DNA from: Clostridiales bacterium CHKCI001 | GTDB taxonomy: Bacteria > Bacillota > Clostridia > Lachnospirales > Lachnospiraceae | Reading direction: 5' to 3' | NCBI GenBank assembly: GCA_900045905.1 | Contig: FCNS01000044.1 | Location: 1-64,000, forward strand | DNA: 64,000 nucleotides | Part shown: positions 36,451 through 45,682 of the stretch, piece after piece | Layout of the letters: each line of letters begins with the position of its first letter | Position numbering within the stretch: the first letter of the stretch is position 1 | The notes under the pieces: generated by a model | The model's input: the letters and a program-made list of their open reading frames with translations, nothing else | Told to the model about the DNA's origin: nothing | Database searches by the model: none | Translations under genes and position numbers: made by a program

Positions 36451-37077
36451 TTAACGGTTTTTTATTTGGTATAAAAGCGCATTACAAATTGCTGCTGCAA
36501 CATTACTTCCCCCTTTTCTCCCCCTTGCCACAATATATGGAATCTCAGTCTGAAGAATTAATTCCTTAGCTTCTACTACATTAACAAATCCTACTGGAAC
36601 CCCAATAATTAATTCTGGTTTTATTCTCTGTTCTTGTATTAATTCATACAATCGAATTAATGCAGTTGGGGCATTTCCAATTACAAAAATTAAGTTTTTA
36701 TCCATTTTTGCGGCTTTTTCCATACTAACTGCCGCCCTCGTAATTCCTCTTTTTTTGGCTTCCAACGCTACGTCCTCGTCTGCCATAAAACAATAAACTT
36801 GTCCACCTAATTGTTTCAATTTATTTTTATTAATTCCTGCCCTTGCCATATTCGTATCCGTAACAATCGAAGCCCCTTTTTTTAGTGCTTCCATTGCTTT
36901 TTCAACTGCATGTTCCGAAAATGTAAGCGTATCTGCATAACTAAAGTCTGCCGTTGTATGAATGACTCGTTTAATGATTGGTTTTAAAACTGGATCTAAT
37001 TCACGTCCCAATTCTTTCTCAATGATTTCAAAGCTACGAATTTCAATTTCTTGTGGAGATAATTGTTTGATATTCAT
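36451..37077 (-). CDS. cbiC: Cobalt-precorrin-8 methylmutase (CbiC)
   Basis: 208 residues from MNIKQLSPQEIEIRSF. The active-site region HTTADFSYADTLTFS and the GVPVGFVNVVEAKE and GRKGGSNVAAAI segments mark precorrin-8X methylmutase. It moves the C-11 methyl to C-12, giving cobyrinic acid. An ORF start 22 codons upstream lies inside the cbiP 3' end and is unlikely. Last gene of the cobalamin operon. Confidence 0.95.
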   Translation of the reverse strand: MNIKQLSPQEIEIRSFEIIEKELGRELDPVLKPIIKRVIHTTADFSYADTLTFSEHAVEKAMEALKKGASIVTDTNMARAGINKNKLKQLGGQVYCFMADEDVALEAKKRGITRAAVSMEKAAKMDKNLIFVIGNAPTALIRLYELIQEQRIKPELIIGVPVGFVNVVEAKELILQTEIPYIVARGRKGGSNVAAAICNALLYQIKNR

Positions 37078-37126
37078 CCTTTTTATCAATCCTTTCCTAC
37101 AATTATTCTTATTTTTTAGAAATGAT

Positions 37127-38650
37127 TTACTTTGAAATACCAATTATTTTGTAAAGTAAATCCATATTTATATTGTTCCGAATTATATCTGCAAGTAAGT
37201 TATATTGTTTTTCTTTATAATCATAAAAACTTGTTATTTGTTCTCTTCGATCAATTCCCTTTTGTTCCAACAATAGTTCAATCAATTGTTCTGCAAAGTT
37301 TCCCTCTTCAAAAATTCCATGGACATAGGTTCCAATTATATTTTTTCTTATATATCCATCTTGTTTTTTTTGTCCATTTTGATCTTTTAGTAAAGAAAAG
37401 TTGTTTTTTAATTTTGTTTCTTTTTCCAACCACATTGACCGCCCCATATGAATTTCATATCCAGAAAACCTTGTCCCTTTTAAACCCTGAAATACCCCCT
37501 CCATACACGTCATTTGCACCACCCCACTTACTCTTGTGCATACTTTTTCTTTTTCCATTATGGTACGCATTGGAAATAGTCCAATTCCATCAATGGTTCC
37601 CATCTCTTCTACACCAAATGGATCGCTCAATTCCTGTCCCATCATTTGAAATCCTCCGCAAATTCCAAATATATTTCCCCCTGAATGATAATACTTCTTT
37701 ATCATCGCTTCCATTCCATTCTGACGCAACCATTTTAAATCACTAATCGTGTTTTTGGTTCCTGGTAAAATAACCAGATCTGGATGTCCAAACTCTGATA
37801 CCTTTGTAATATAATTCAGATTTATACATTCGATTCGCTCCAATGGATTAAAGTCTGTAAAATTAGAAATATGTGGAAGCCGAATTACTACAACATTGAG
37901 TGCTGCTGCCTTGTTTGTTTTTTTTGTCAAGCGTCCAGACAGACTATCTTCATCTTCGATATCCACATTCATATATGGTATCACTCCTACCATTGGTATT
38001 TTGCATAATTGTTCTATTTGTTCCACTCCTGGATCTAAAATCGTTTTATCTCCCCGAAACTTGTTAATCATCAACCCCTTTATACGCATCCGCTCCTCTG
38101 GTTCCAATAACATTACAGTACCAAATAACTGGGCGAAAACACCGCCCCTATCAATGTCTCCAACTAAAAGTACTGGAGCATCCACCATCTTGGCTAAGCC
38201 CATATTAACAATATCATTCTGCTTTAAATTAATTTCTGCTGGACTTCCAGCTCCCTCGATTACAATAATATCTGCCATTTTCTCCAATTCTCGATAGGCA
38301 CTAAGAATCGTTGGGATTAATTCTTTCTTTTTCGCAAAATATTCCTTTGCCTTTTGATTTCCCTGTGCAATCCCATTTACAATTACCTGACTTCCTACAT
38401 CACTCGTCGGCTTTAATAAAATCGGATTCATTCTGACATCTGGTTCGATTCCTGCTGCTTCCGCCTGCATTACTTGCGCTCGTCCCATCTCTAATCCATC
38501 TGCTGTAATAAAAGAATTCAATGCCATATTTTGAGACTTAAATGGAGCAACTTGATAGCCATCTTGTTTTAATATTCGCAGAATTCCAGCTGTCAAAAGA
38601 CTTTTTCCTGCGTTGGACATCGTTCCTTGTATCATCAAATTTTTTGCCAT
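37127..38650 (-). CDS. cbiP: Cobyric acid synthase (CbiP)
   Basis: 507 residues. An N-terminal dethiobiotin-synthetase-like ATPase (MIQGTMSNAGKSLLTAGI) and a C-terminal glutaminase with nucleophile Cys in FGICGGFQMMG and His in YVHGIFEE. It amidates side chains b, d, e and g of adenosylcobyrinic acid a,c-diamide. Next to cobD and cbiC in the operon. Confidence 0.96.
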   Translation of the reverse strand: MAKNLMIQGTMSNAGKSLLTAGILRILKQDGYQVAPFKSQNMALNSFITADGLEMGRAQVMQAEAAGIEPDVRMNPILLKPTSDVGSQVIVNGIAQGNQKAKEYFAKKKELIPTILSAYRELEKMADIIVIEGAGSPAEINLKQNDIVNMGLAKMVDAPVLLVGDIDRGGVFAQLFGTVMLLEPEERMRIKGLMINKFRGDKTILDPGVEQIEQLCKIPMVGVIPYMNVDIEDEDSLSGRLTKKTNKAAALNVVVIRLPHISNFTDFNPLERIECINLNYITKVSEFGHPDLVILPGTKNTISDLKWLRQNGMEAMIKKYYHSGGNIFGICGGFQMMGQELSDPFGVEEMGTIDGIGLFPMRTIMEKEKVCTRVSGVVQMTCMEGVFQGLKGTRFSGYEIHMGRSMWLEKETKLKNNFSLLKDQNGQKKQDGYIRKNIIGTYVHGIFEEGNFAEQLIELLLEQKGIDRREQITSFYDYKEKQYNLLADIIRNNINMDLLYKIIGISK

Positions 38651-38653
38651 TTT

Positions 38654-39712
38654 TTATTCCTTTCTCATCGCCTCAATCAATTGTCGATTTTTTTCTCTTG
38701 TTTGAACTGCAACCCGATAAAAACCTTTTGCCAATCCTCTATAATTTTGACAATCTCGAATTAAGATTTGATGTGTTAATAATAACTGCATCCATTCTTT
38801 GGAACTCTGAAACAGAATATAATTTGCATCAGAAGAAAAAACATTACAATTCAATCGTTTTAACTGTGCAGTAAGCCATTTTCGTTCCATTTCTAATAGA
38901 GAAACTGCCTTTTCCACATAGGACTCTTCTTCCAATGCGTTCAATCCCGCCATCTGTGCCACGCCAGATACATTCCATTGTGGCATTTGTAATTTCATCT
39001 TTTTTAAAAGATCCTGATTGGAACTATATCCAACTCCCAGCCGAATTCCAGGCATTGCATAGGTTTTTGTAAATGCATCCAGCACAAAAATATAAGGATT
39101 TCCTTGAATATCTGCAACAGCACTTTGGTCTAATTTTCCACTCAGTTCTAAAAAACATTCGTCAATCATAAGATAAATCTGATATCTTTTACATAAGCTT
39201 ATTAATTCTTTTCGAATGGAATTGGGAATTAACCTCCCATTTGGATTATTTGGATTACATAAAATAATTAAATCTGGTAATTGTTCTTTATCAGGGTGAT
39301 TCATAGCATTTAAAATTGCCTTATTTAATTCATTCCCCATTAAAAAATCATCTTCTTTTTTCAATGGAAACCACTTTATTTCAGCATTGGTATTCCATAA
39401 CGCTCGTTCATACTCCGTAAAAGATGGAATCGGAATCCATACATAATTTGGAGCAATTGCACGCACCATAGAATAGATTAATTCACAAGCCCCATTTCCA
39501 AAAATAATATTATGTTCTGGAACGTTTCTTTTTTGCGCCACTTTCCACCTAAGCTGTTCACAATATGGATCTGGATAACGCTCCATTTCCGCTATTCCAT
39601 TATAAATCGCTTGTTTTATCCTATCTGGCATTCCAAGTGGATTTATATTAATTGAAAAGTCTAATTTTACTGTATTTCTGTAACTATCTCCTCCATGTAT
39701 AAATCGTTCCAT
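38654..39712 (-). CDS. cobD: L-threonine-O-3-phosphate decarboxylase (CobD)
   Basis: 352 residues of the PLP-dependent class I/II aminotransferase fold. NPNNPNGRL is the cofactor-binding segment, MIDECFLEL carries the Asp, and the Schiff-base Lys is in DAFTKTYAMPGIRLG. It makes (R)-1-amino-2-propanol phosphate for the nucleotide loop. The context (cbiP, cbiB) separates it from histidinol-phosphate aminotransferase. Confidence 0.92.
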   Translation of the reverse strand: MERFIHGGDSYRNTVKLDFSININPLGMPDRIKQAIYNGIAEMERYPDPYCEQLRWKVAQKRNVPEHNIIFGNGACELIYSMVRAIAPNYVWIPIPSFTEYERALWNTNAEIKWFPLKKEDDFLMGNELNKAILNAMNHPDKEQLPDLIILCNPNNPNGRLIPNSIRKELISLCKRYQIYLMIDECFLELSGKLDQSAVADIQGNPYIFVLDAFTKTYAMPGIRLGVGYSSNQDLLKKMKLQMPQWNVSGVAQMAGLNALEEESYVEKAVSLLEMERKWLTAQLKRLNCNVFSSDANYILFQSSKEWMQLLLTHQILIRDCQNYRGLAKGFYRVAVQTREKNRQLIEAMRKE

Positions 39713-39738
39713 TTCTTCCTCCTAAACTTTAACCCCAC

Positions 39739-40686
39739 TCATTTCCATAGGATAAAACGAATTCCAACTCCTAAGATCAATAACAATACCTCGCAACTGT
39801 ACATGAGCTGATTTGCTCTCCAAATATCATTTGCTTCAATCTCTCGTATCGCATCTCCAATAATAGGTTTTTTTACTCTCTTTCCAAAATAAACAGCATC
39901 TCCTGCTAAAGCCACTCCCAATGCACCTGCACAAACCGATTCTGTCTGCGCGGAATTCGGGCTTGCATGTTTTCTGCGATCTCGTCTCCATATCTTCCAT
40001 GCATTTCTTCCATTCATTTGAAGCAAATATGCCGATATAATCATAAGAATTGCAGAAAGTCTAGCAGGAATCCAATTGACAATATCATCTAATTTGGCCG
40101 CCGCCCATCCAAATTGCATGTAAGTTTTATTTTTGTACCCAACCATCGAATCCATTGTATTAATTGCCTTATAAACAAAACCCAATACTGGGCCTCCAAT
40201 TAGTAAATAGAAAAGAGGTGCGATGACTCCATCTGAAGTATTTTCCGCAACCGTTTCCACTGCGGCTTTCGTAATCCCAGTTTGGTCTAATACCGAAGTA
40301 TCTCTCCCAACAATCATCGAAACAGCAGCTCTTGCTTTTTCCACTTCCCCATTTTCTAACGCATTGCATACTTTCATACTCTCCACTTGCAGACACCGTG
40401 CTGCCAATATTTGATAACTCATAATTGCAATGATTCCAGTTAACATCCATCCATCTTTGCATAGCAAAAGGATTCCTGCAGTTATACCTGCCACAGGAAT
40501 CAAAACAAGTATCACCAATACAATTCCCATTGCCCTTTGTTTTTTTCTTTCTGTTTTTTTCCTTAAGCTTTTATCCAACCATCCAATATAGCTGCCAATC
40601 CATCGAATGGGATGTGGCATCCAATATGGATCTCCTAACAGCAAATCCAGAAAAAAACCAATGATAATTCCAATAATCCAATTCAT
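39739..40686 (-). CDS. cbiB: Adenosylcobinamide-phosphate synthase (CbiB)
   Basis: 315 residues from MNWIIGIIIGFFLDLLLGDP. Several membrane segments and the family motifs HPIRWIGSYI, ENTSDGVIAPLFYLLIGG and HASPNSAQTESVCAGALG are seen. It attaches aminopropanol phosphate to adenosylcobyric acid. The frame extends 16 codons upstream, but the chosen start matches the family. Confidence 0.94.
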   Translation of the reverse strand: MNWIIGIIIGFFLDLLLGDPYWMPHPIRWIGSYIGWLDKSLRKKTERKKQRAMGIVLVILVLIPVAGITAGILLLCKDGWMLTGIIAIMSYQILAARCLQVESMKVCNALENGEVEKARAAVSMIVGRDTSVLDQTGITKAAVETVAENTSDGVIAPLFYLLIGGPVLGFVYKAINTMDSMVGYKNKTYMQFGWAAAKLDDIVNWIPARLSAILMIISAYLLQMNGRNAWKIWRRDRRKHASPNSAQTESVCAGALGVALAGDAVYFGKRVKKPIIGDAIREIEANDIWRANQLMYSCEVLLLILGVGIRFILWK

Positions 40687-40709
40687 AACGTTTTTTGAGC
40701 CTTTCTTTT

Positions 40710-41324
40710 TTATAAACCCTCCCGCAAGCAGCATTTCTTTTGTACTCGCAACACAGGATTCTTATTTATGTCTTGTTCTACCATACAAATATATCCATCT
40801 CCGTTTTTACATTGATAATCGTAGTATCCCTTTTGGGGATATCCAAACTGTTCCAATATTGCCATAATCGTTCCTCCATGTACAACAAAGACACAACTAC
40901 TCTTTCTTTGCTCCTGATTTAAAATTTCACAACATGCCTGTACACATCTTTTTTTGAACTCCTGAATATCTTCTCCATTTGGAAATGGAAGTCTTCCACC
41001 GCTGTCAATCCATTTTTGATATCTGGGATCATTTTTTAAATCCATATAATTTTTCCCCTCCCAGTCTCCAAAATCGCATTCTTGTAATCGCTCTTCTACT
41101 TCTAATTTTTTATTTCCAAATAAAATTTGAGCTGTTTGAAGACAGCGCTTCTTAGGACTGGACCATATCACGGCATCATTTGGAATCTCTTGATAAATTC
41201 CAGCAGCCTTCTTCTTTTCTAATTGCCAAATTCCGTCCTGACAGAGATCTTCATCTGTACAACCAATATAACGTTTTTCTATATTTCCCTTTGTCATTCC
41301 ATGCCGAATAAAAAACAATCGCAT
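40710..41324 (-). CDS. cobC: Alpha-ribazole phosphatase (histidine phosphatase family)
   Basis: 204 residues. The RHG motif FFIRHGMT, SSPKKRCLQTA and the second catalytic His in VVHGGTIMAI show a phosphoglycerate-mutase-type fold. In this operon it most likely removes phosphate from alpha-ribazole-5'-phosphate or adenosylcobalamin-5'-phosphate. The last residues are Cys- and Lys-rich. Confidence 0.88.
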   Translation of the reverse strand: MRLFFIRHGMTKGNIEKRYIGCTDEDLCQDGIWQLEKKKAAGIYQEIPNDAVIWSSPKKRCLQTAQILFGNKKLEVEERLQECDFGDWEGKNYMDLKNDPRYQKWIDSGGRLPFPNGEDIQEFKKRCVQACCEILNQEQRKSSCVFVVHGGTIMAILEQFGYPQKGYYDYQCKNGDGYICMVEQDINKNPVLRVQKKCCLREGL

Positions 41325-41337
41325 TTTTCTCCCTGAC

Positions 41338-41745
41338 CTATTCTTTTAATACTATGCCAATCCCACCAATAATTCGTTCCATATGATCTGCCTTCTGTGC
41401 TGCCATACACATCGTTCGCCCGACGATTTCGCGATATTCACGATCCTCTCTTTTCAATGGAACAATTCCATATCCCACTTCATCACAGATCAAAATAATA
41501 TCCGGATTCTTCTCTATTACCTGTTCTAAAAAAGTTTTCGGATTTACTGCTTGTTCTAATAATCGCCGAACTAGCAAATGGACATGATTGATTCCCTTAT
41601 ATTGACAACACTGTTCCATCCATTCTTTTTCTGTCTCATAATTATAAAAAATGGATTCATCCATAAACTGTTCTTTACTCATATCTTTCTTCTCACAGAC
41701 ATAACGTTGTTTTCCCTGAAAGCAACCACCAACATATAATTCCAT
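41338..41745 (-). CDS. CobU-like protein with degenerate P-loop
   Basis: 135 residues from MELYVGGCFQGKQRYV, with GGAGGG just upstream. It is short for CobU (about 170-190). The C-terminal part (ICDEVGYGIVPLKREDREYREIVGRT) is clearly of the CobU/CobP adenosylcobinamide kinase-guanylyltransferase family, but the P-loop reads GGCFQGKQ instead of GGxxSGKS, and the central His segment used for guanylylation is not obvious. It lies between cobC and cobS while a full cobU is 0.8 kb away. It may be a kinase-only or regulatory paralogue. Confidence 0.75.
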   Translation of the reverse strand: MELYVGGCFQGKQRYVCEKKDMSKEQFMDESIFYNYETEKEWMEQCCQYKGINHVHLLVRRLLEQAVNPKTFLEQVIEKNPDIILICDEVGYGIVPLKREDREYREIVGRTMCMAAQKADHMERIIGGIGIVLKE

Positions 41746-41776
41746 TTTTCCCTCCAAACATTAGCTATACCTATCT

Positions 41777-42520
41777 CTATAAAGAAATTACAATTGCCGT
41801 AACCAATTCCGATAATGCTAAAAACCAGCCTGCCAAATCCCCAGTAATTCCACCAAACTCTTTTTCGGATTTCCATTTATAATAAAGAAATAATAAAATG
41901 TTACCCATTCCAATCCCAATCCATTTTTTCCAATCGACGAAAATTCCAACAAGAAAACTAATGATTAACCAGAGCATTAAAACGAAGCGGACTTTGTTTC
42001 GGTCTGCCGTTACTGCAAAAGAATATAGAGTTCCCGTTTTTTTCGCTGCTGGAAAAAAGACAAGTGCCAATCCGCTCAATGTTCTAGATAAAAGAAATCC
42101 AATCGCAAGCAACAATCCTTCTTTTATCGTATCCAACTCCGACAACACACCTACATAGACTAGATAATAACTAACTAGCATAATTCCAGCAAACGCCCCA
42201 ATATGAACATCTTTTAAAATTGCCAATTTTTTCTCTTTTTCTTGATAAGAATGCAAGGCATCCATCGTATCCATATAGCCATCCATATGAATTCCGCCTG
42301 TCACAATAATCGGGATTACTGCCATAATACAGCTTTGCACTAATCTTCCATACCCAATTTTTTGGGAAACTTCCATATACAGCAATTCTAATCCTCCAAT
42401 TACAGCCCCAATCAGCGGGAAAAAACAAAGTGCATATTTCATACTCTTTTCATTCCATTCTACTCTTGGCATTGGTATTTTGGAATACATTGCAAATGCA
42501 ACAATACATGCTCGTAACAT
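41777..42520 (-). CDS. cobS: Adenosylcobinamide-GDP ribazoletransferase (cobalamin synthase)
   Basis: 247 residues from MLRACIVAFAMYSKIPMP, with GGAGGACGTA upstream. Multi-pass membrane protein with the diagnostic GGIHMDGYMDTMDAL metal-binding segment. It joins alpha-ribazole to adenosylcobinamide-GDP to give adenosylcobalamin at the membrane. The open frame reaches 18 codons further, overlapping cobU. Confidence 0.95.
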   Translation of the reverse strand: MLRACIVAFAMYSKIPMPRVEWNEKSMKYALCFFPLIGAVIGGLELLYMEVSQKIGYGRLVQSCIMAVIPIIVTGGIHMDGYMDTMDALHSYQEKEKKLAILKDVHIGAFAGIMLVSYYLVYVGVLSELDTIKEGLLLAIGFLLSRTLSGLALVFFPAAKKTGTLYSFAVTADRNKVRFVLMLWLIISFLVGIFVDWKKWIGIGMGNILLFLYYKWKSEKEFGGITGDLAGWFLALSELVTAIVISL

Positions 42521-42570
42521 TACGTCCTCCTTTTTCAAACGGATATTCGCAATCCGCTTCGCTGCTCTCC

Positions 42571-43137
42571 TCACTGCTTATTGCTCTTCGCAATGGAAGA
42601 CTTTCTTGATTTGGTTAAATACACAGGAATCGAGTAAACAACTTCCACCACTTCATCTGCCATTTGCATGAGAGCTTGATTCACTGCCCCAAGTAAAGAA
42701 ATATAATCCATGGTTTCTGGGTCATACAATATTCCATCTGAAAATACTTCGTTTGTAACAATAATAAGATGTTTGCTTGCATCTGCCAATTGTTTTATTT
42801 GCTGAATTATGTAATTTTCCAATTCTAGTCGATTTCGCTTCTGCATATCTTGAAACATCTCATTTGCCACTAAATTAGACATACATTCCAGCAATACAAT
42901 CCCATTCTTAATCTGCTCTGCACATATGCCTATATTTTGATAACATTCAATTGTGCAAAACCCCTTTCCTTCTCGCTGTGCCCGATGTTTTTGTACTCGT
43001 TTTCTGCCTTCTTCTCCATATGGCTGCATCGTTGCAATATAAAAGCAGGCATCCCCCGCTTTTTTATATTTCATTGCATAATCCTCTGCATAGATGGACT
43101 TTCCGCTTCCGCTGCCCCCTGTAATAACCGTTATCAT
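42571..43137 (-). CDS. cobU: Adenosylcobinamide kinase/guanylyltransferase
   Basis: 188 residues. Canonical P-loop TGGSGSGKSIYAE, the GMP-linked His region (KHRAQREGKGF) and VTNEVFSDG are present. It phosphorylates adenosylcobinamide and transfers GMP to it. Overlaps cobT by 4 bases. Confidence 0.94.
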   Translation of the reverse strand: MITVITGGSGSGKSIYAEDYAMKYKKAGDACFYIATMQPYGEEGRKRVQKHRAQREGKGFCTIECYQNIGICAEQIKNGIVLLECMSNLVANEMFQDMQKRNRLELENYIIQQIKQLADASKHLIIVTNEVFSDGILYDPETMDYISLLGAVNQALMQMADEVVEVVYSIPVYLTKSRKSSIAKSNKQ

Positions 43138-44243
43138 TGTTTCTTCGTATCCTTTTCATAATTTTGATACGCAGTAATCTGTGTTTGCTCAAACGTGGCG
43201 TTTTCTCGATAAACTTCCAGTGCCATATCCAACATAGGAAATAGTAACACTGCTCCTGTTCCTTCCCCAAGTGCCAAGTTTCCATATAAAATCGGATTTA
43301 AGCCCATTTCTTCCATAACAGCCTGCTGCGCTTGCTCTTTACTGCTATGAGATGCAATCATTGCATTCACAGCATGAGGACAAAGCCGATATGCAGTTAA
43401 TGCTGCTGCTGCTGAAATCACCCCATCTATTATAATTGGAATCTGTTCGATTGCTCCTGCCAAAAATACTCCTGTCAGTGCAGCAATATCCAATCCGCCC
43501 ACTTCACATAATACTTGAAATGCCGTTTCTCCGTCTTTAATTTTTCTATTTGTCAGACCATAGTTTTGCAGAGCCTGTACAATTACTTTTTTCTTCCTTT
43601 CCAGCCCATCCTGTGATAATCCAGCACCCTTTCCAGTCAATTGTTCTGGATTGATTCCTAAATAAGCACTAATTAATGCACTGCTTGTCGTAGTATTTCC
43701 GATGCCCATCTCGCCCGTTGCAATGATCTGATACCCCTCTTTTTTGCATTGTCTCACTGCCTCCATTCCTATTTTCACAGCTTCCAGTGCTTCTTTTTCT
43801 GTCATCGCAGGCTCTTTTAAAAAATTCTTAGTACCTTTTCTTATTTTGTAATTCAAAATTCGATCCGAATTTATTGGATCTTTTACTCCAATATCAATTA
43901 CTTTTACCTCTGCATTTGCTATCTTTGCCATTCGATTAATACTGGCCGTTCCATTTGCCATATTTCTAGCCACGATTGCCGTAACCGAACTATCGGTCTG
44001 TGTAACTCCCTCCTCCACAATTCCATTGTCTGCACAAAATACAAGCACACATTTCTTATCCAAATTTACATCAACATTTCCTGTCAACCCAGCTATTTTT
44101 TTAATGATCTCTTCTAAAATACCAAGTCCATCAATTGGCTTTGCAATCGCATCCCAACGCTCTTGTGCTTTCCAATACATCTCTGAATCAAATAAGTCTT
44201 GATTCCATTGCTCTAAATAGAAACGAATATTTTCGTCTTTCAT
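43134..44243 (-). CDS. cobT: Nicotinate-nucleotide--dimethylbenzimidazole phosphoribosyltransferase
   Basis: 369 residues from MKDENIRFYLEQ. FCADNGIVEEGVTQ, ATGEMGIGNTTTSSAL and the catalytic Glu near LGEGTGAVLLFP fit CobT. It makes alpha-ribotide of the lower ligand. The chosen start overlaps the cbiA stop as ATGA; a longer frame of 44 codons upstream lies wholly inside cbiA and is rejected. Confidence 0.95.
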   Translation of the reverse strand: MKDENIRFYLEQWNQDLFDSEMYWKAQERWDAIAKPIDGLGILEEIIKKIAGLTGNVDVNLDKKCVLVFCADNGIVEEGVTQTDSSVTAIVARNMANGTASINRMAKIANAEVKVIDIGVKDPINSDRILNYKIRKGTKNFLKEPAMTEKEALEAVKIGMEAVRQCKKEGYQIIATGEMGIGNTTTSSALISAYLGINPEQLTGKGAGLSQDGLERKKKVIVQALQNYGLTNRKIKDGETAFQVLCEVGGLDIAALTGVFLAGAIEQIPIIIDGVISAAAALTAYRLCPHAVNAMIASHSSKEQAQQAVMEEMGLNPILYGNLALGEGTGAVLLFPMLDMALEVYRENATFEQTQITAYQNYEKDTKKQ

Positions 44244-45670
44244 TTTCCATTCACCTTTCTTTTTTGAAACTTTTGGGCTGCCTTGACAAAGGACATCGCA
44301 GCTTTCCGATTGCCATATAAATAGAGATGTGGAAATCCCGCATAAAGGGTATCGGTATGATAACTGCTCATCCATTCCCTTCCATTTCCAGGCTTTCTCA
44401 CATAAAAATCACTGCCAGGGGCTTCACTATTCCAATAATGGAATTCATGTGCATATAAACAATCCCCTTTTTTTGCCAGCAGTCCATCTTTTTCTGCTCT
44501 CATTGTAATATATCCAAATCTTCCGAGCCGATCTCCAGAAAGCCCCTTTCCTTCATATAACGGAACCATTGGATAGAACTGATACTGTTCGTCTTCCAAT
44601 TCTCTATGTAAATATAAAAATCCTCCACATTCTGCAATACAAGGCATACCATTTTGAATGGCATTCAAAATATCATTTCTTATTTTCTTATTCTCAGCAA
44701 GCTGTTTTGCATGGAGTTCTGGATATCCTCCTCCTAAATACAGTGCATCTGCATGTTTTGGAAGTTCTTGTGATTGAAGTGGACTAAAAAAGCAAACGTT
44801 ACATCCAAGTTGTTCTAATAACTCAATATTTTCTGGATAGAAAAAGCAAAATGCCTCATCTCTTGCTACAGCAACTGTAACTGCCTCTGGATTTTCCTTA
44901 CGAAATACTGTAATATCATTTAATTCTTCTTTTCTATCAAATGTTCCAGCCTCTGCTGCCAGCTTTAATAACTGTTCCCAATCCAATGTTTGTTCTAATT
45001 GATCCGAGAGTAAATCAAATTGACTTTGAAATGACGTAATTTCCTGAGCCGTCACAAGTCCTAGATGTCGGCTCGGCAATTGAATTTCCTTTAATTTAGG
45101 TACATATCCAATTGGAATAATGCCGAGATTGCGTGCCATTTCTGCCATACCTTTATAAACGTTCTTAGAAATGCGATTAAAAATAACTCCCATTATTTGC
45201 TTTGTTTTTTCCATCTCTTGAAATCCTTTTAAGACAGCCCCAATGGATCGGCTCATTCCTGCTCCATTTACAACTAGTATGACTGGAGTTTTGGTCCATT
45301 CTGCAATTTCTGCACTGCTTCCAGTTTCTGTAAATCCAATCCCATCAAAATATCCCATGACGCCTTCTATTACAGAAATATCTTCTTGCATTTCTCTTTT
45401 TTCCACTAAATATTGGATCGTATCTTTATCACAAAAAAAGCTATCCAAATTTCTTGTTGACACTCCCAAAATCCTAGAGTGGAACATCGGATCAATATAA
45501 TCAGGTCCACATTTCCAAGCTCCAACTTTCAGTCCCCTACGCTTCAAACAATTTAGAATACCGCAAGTAATCATCGTTTTTCCACTTCCACTTCCAGTAG
45601 CAGCAATCATAATTCTATTTCCCATCTCTACTTCTTGCCTTTCTTTATCGATTGCTTTAAAATTAAGCAT
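44240..45670 (-). CDS. cbiA: Cobyrinic acid a,c-diamide synthase (CbiA)
   Basis: 476 residues. N-terminal ATP-binding motif IAATGSGSGKT, CGPDYIDPMFH, and a C-terminal glutaminase with nucleophile Cys in AECGGFLYLHRE. It amidates the a and c side chains. The start is uncertain: an ATG 15 codons in (45625, MGNRIMIAATG) fits the family better, but neither candidate has a strong ribosome binding site. Confidence 0.94.
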   Translation of the reverse strand: MLNFKAIDKERQEVEMGNRIMIAATGSGSGKTMITCGILNCLKRRGLKVGAWKCGPDYIDPMFHSRILGVSTRNLDSFFCDKDTIQYLVEKREMQEDISVIEGVMGYFDGIGFTETGSSAEIAEWTKTPVILVVNGAGMSRSIGAVLKGFQEMEKTKQIMGVIFNRISKNVYKGMAEMARNLGIIPIGYVPKLKEIQLPSRHLGLVTAQEITSFQSQFDLLSDQLEQTLDWEQLLKLAAEAGTFDRKEELNDITVFRKENPEAVTVAVARDEAFCFFYPENIELLEQLGCNVCFFSPLQSQELPKHADALYLGGGYPELHAKQLAENKKIRNDILNAIQNGMPCIAECGGFLYLHRELEDEQYQFYPMVPLYEGKGLSGDRLGRFGYITMRAEKDGLLAKKGDCLYAHEFHYWNSEAPGSDFYVRKPGNGREWMSSYHTDTLYAGFPHLYLYGNRKAAMSFVKAAQKFQKRKVNGK

Positions 45671-45682
45671 CCTTCACCAATA

